Shown piece after piece: positions 62,978-64,000 of a stretch of DNA of 64,000 nt. The position numbers were made by a program, and so were the translations under genes. The notes under the pieces were generated by a model, which worked only from the letters and a program-made list of their open reading frames with translations, searched no databases and was not told where the DNA came from. Within the stretch, counting starts at the first letter, position 1. Each line of letters starts with the position of its first letter. Where the stretch lies: contig JACKEQ010000004.1 of assembly GCA_020632885.1 (NCBI GenBank), positions 124,001-188,000 on the forward strand, given 5' to 3'. Origin of the DNA: Alphaproteobacteria bacterium (GTDB taxonomy: Bacteria; Myxococcota_A; UBA796; GCA-2862545).

Positions 62978-63479
62978 CGACGAAGCGTTCCGCGAGTCCA
63001 TGGAGCTCGAGTTCACCGAGCTCGGCTACACCGTGATCCCCGCGGAGGACCACCGCTCCGCGCTCGGTCTCGCCGCCGTCCACCGCCCCCAGTTCGCCGT
63101 CATCGACCTCCGCCTCGGCGCCGAGCGTGGCCTCGAGGTGCTCGCCGACCTCGTCGAGCGCCTGCCGGGCATCCGCGCCGTCATGCTCACGGGCTACTCG
63201 AGCATCGCCACCACCGTCGAGGCCATGAAGCTCGGTGCGCACCACTACCTCGTGAAGCCGTGCGACCCCGACGCCATCCACATGGCGCTGCAGTCCGACA
63301 AGGGCGACCCCACCGTGGCGATCCCCGACCAGCCGCCGTCTCTCGCCCGCCACGAGCGCGAGTACATCGAGGCGGTGCTCGCCGCGACGGGCGGGAACAT
63401 CTCGGAGGCCGCCCGCCGCCTCGGGCTCCACCGTCAGTCCCTGCAGCGCAAGCTCCGCAAGTACCCCCCGCGACGCTGA
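62934..63479 (+). CDS. regA: RegA/PrrA-type response regulator
   Basis: This is a 181-residue regulator with a receiver domain (acidic pocket VVDDDE, phospho-Asp in VIDLRLG, Lys in VKPC) and a C-terminal Fis-type HTH (GNISEAARRLGLHRQSLQRKL). Size and domain order match RegA/ActR/PrrA, the redox global regulator partnered with RegB. ATG 62934 has an AGGAGGT site inside the kinase gene. Confidence 0.93.
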   Translation: MSPKDSRPKLLVVDDDEAFRESMELEFTELGYTVIPAEDHRSALGLAAVHRPQFAVIDLRLGAERGLEVLADLVERLPGIRAVMLTGYSSIATTVEAMKLGAHHYLVKPCDPDAIHMALQSDKGDPTVAIPDQPPSLARHEREYIEAVLAATGGNISEAARRLGLHRQSLQRKLRKYPPRR

Positions 63480-63490
63480 CGCCGCTGAGG

Positions 63491-63496
63491 TAGGGT
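63491..63496 (+). promoter_or_regulatory. TAGGGT -10-like element
   Basis: GGTAGGGT ends seven bases before the ATG at 63504. A promoter here would start the message near the start codon. It fits the recurring set. Confidence 0.35.
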
Positions 63497-63503
63497 TCGC
63501 GTG

Positions 63504-64000
63504 ATGCTCACGCTCCTGGCCCTGCTGCCCGCGCACGCCGCCGACGTCGACCCCTTCCGCCCCTCCGGCTCCCTCGCCTCCGGCAAGGGCTCGCTGCAGG
63601 CCGAGTCGCCGTTCGTGCTCGGGGAGGGCTTCGGCACCGGCGTGAACGTGTCGTTCGCGCAGGACCTGGCCGTCGAGCGCGTGGAGGGCGCGCCGGACCG
63701 GCGTCTGGTCGCGAACGTCCTGCCCGTCGAGCTCTACGGGGCCTACACGCTCGAGGATCTCGGGCTGCGCGTCGAGGCGTTCGCGCCCGTGTACGCGTCG
63801 GTCTCGGCGCCGGCATCGGGGTTCGTGGGTCCGTCCCTCGGCGACGTCCGGGTGCAGGCGAACATCCACCTGGCCGACGTCTCGGAGGCGCTGTCGTTCT
63901 CCGTGGTCCCGCGCATCGAGCTGCCCACCGGCATGCGCACGGCCACCACGCGGCGGGGCTTCCAGGTCGGCGCAGCGGGGGTCGCGGGCGGCACCCTCCC
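63504..64000 (+). CDS. Probable outer-membrane beta-barrel protein, N-terminal part
   Basis: The gene runs off the window; 165 residues are seen. The leader MLTLLALLPAHA is short, and the mature part alternates amphipathic strands with turns rich in Gly and Ala, with a start typical of OmpA-like or transport-related barrel proteins. The N-terminal DVDPFRPSGSLASGKGSLQ region is often followed by a C-terminal OmpA domain in this group, but I cannot see it here. GTG 63501 is an alternative start. Confidence 0.6.
   Translation, partial: MLTLLALLPAHAADVDPFRPSGSLASGKGSLQAESPFVLGEGFGTGVNVSFAQDLAVERVEGAPDRRLVANVLPVELYGAYTLEDLGLRVEAFAPVYASVSAPASGFVGPSLGDVRVQANIHLADVSEALSFSVVPRIELPTGMRTATTRRGFQVGAAGVAGGTL

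Overview
The window is one continuous piece of a very GC-rich chromosome, roughly 70% GC by eye, with strong G/C third-position bias. It is packed with genes and has no non-coding gap longer than about 170 bases. Several traits point to the Myxococcota or related former Deltaproteobacteria: MopE-type DxDxDG metal-binding repeats, Asp/Thr/Ser-rich linkers, a C-terminal Cys-hydrophobic-Arg tail of the MYXO-CTERM kind, many lipoproteins, a membrane Ser/Thr kinase and an FHA-sigma54 activator. This placement is inferred, since no rRNA is present. I saw no tRNA, rRNA, CRISPR array, transposase or integrase. Apart from one lone tail-tube-like protein there are no phage genes.

Layout. 1-4.2 kb: a lipoprotein, a MYXO-CTERM surface protein, a TldE/PmbA-like protein and a lipoprotein phosphatase. 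4.2-12.7 kb: a giant NAD-glutamate dehydrogenase and a 1267-residue lipoprotein built from eight repeats. 12.7-15 kb: a tightly overlapping housekeeping operon (histidine phosphatase, hot-dog thioesterase, Maf, YggS). 15-22 kb: a Sel1-type lipoprotein, three methyltransferases (one with a frameshift), a two-gene TPR/lipoprotein operon and an O-acyltransferase-SGNH protein in DNA of different composition. 22-24 kb: rpsD and rpmG. 23-31 kb: a TetR/epimerase divergon with a palindromic operator, a secreted protein, a FabL-like reductase with a parvulin lipoprotein, a thioredoxin-TPR protein and upp. 31-36 kb: an OPT transporter, a phage tail-tube domain fused to an OmpA-like domain, bpt, and a metallo-beta-lactamase lipoprotein facing a LysR regulator. 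38-42.5 kb: a cysteine desulfurase/IscA divergon and a three-gene operon of unknown function ending in a PEGA membrane protein.

42.5-48.7 kb is a signalling block: a kinase, PEGA-like protein and nuclease-fold lipoprotein operon divergent from a double-FHA sigma54 activator, then an FG-GAP lipoprotein. 48.7-56.3 kb holds hutI, an inositol-phosphatase-family enzyme, an MFS exporter, a membrane protein, a patatin-like protein and a nuclease-XPD helicase fusion. 56.3-64 kb holds two small secreted proteins, a CoaB-Nudix fusion, two unknown proteins, bioF, bioA, a RegB/RegA-type redox two-component system overlapping bioA, and the start of a probable outer-membrane protein.

Three features recur. 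First, many lipoproteins have extremely short leaders of 7-9 residues before the lipobox Cys, with no positive charge; nearby Shine-Dalgarno sequences support several of these starts. Second, a TAGG(A/G/T)T-like element lies just upstream of many start codons and may be the lineage's -10 box. Third, convergent genes often overlap or end inside a hairpin that contains both stop codons.
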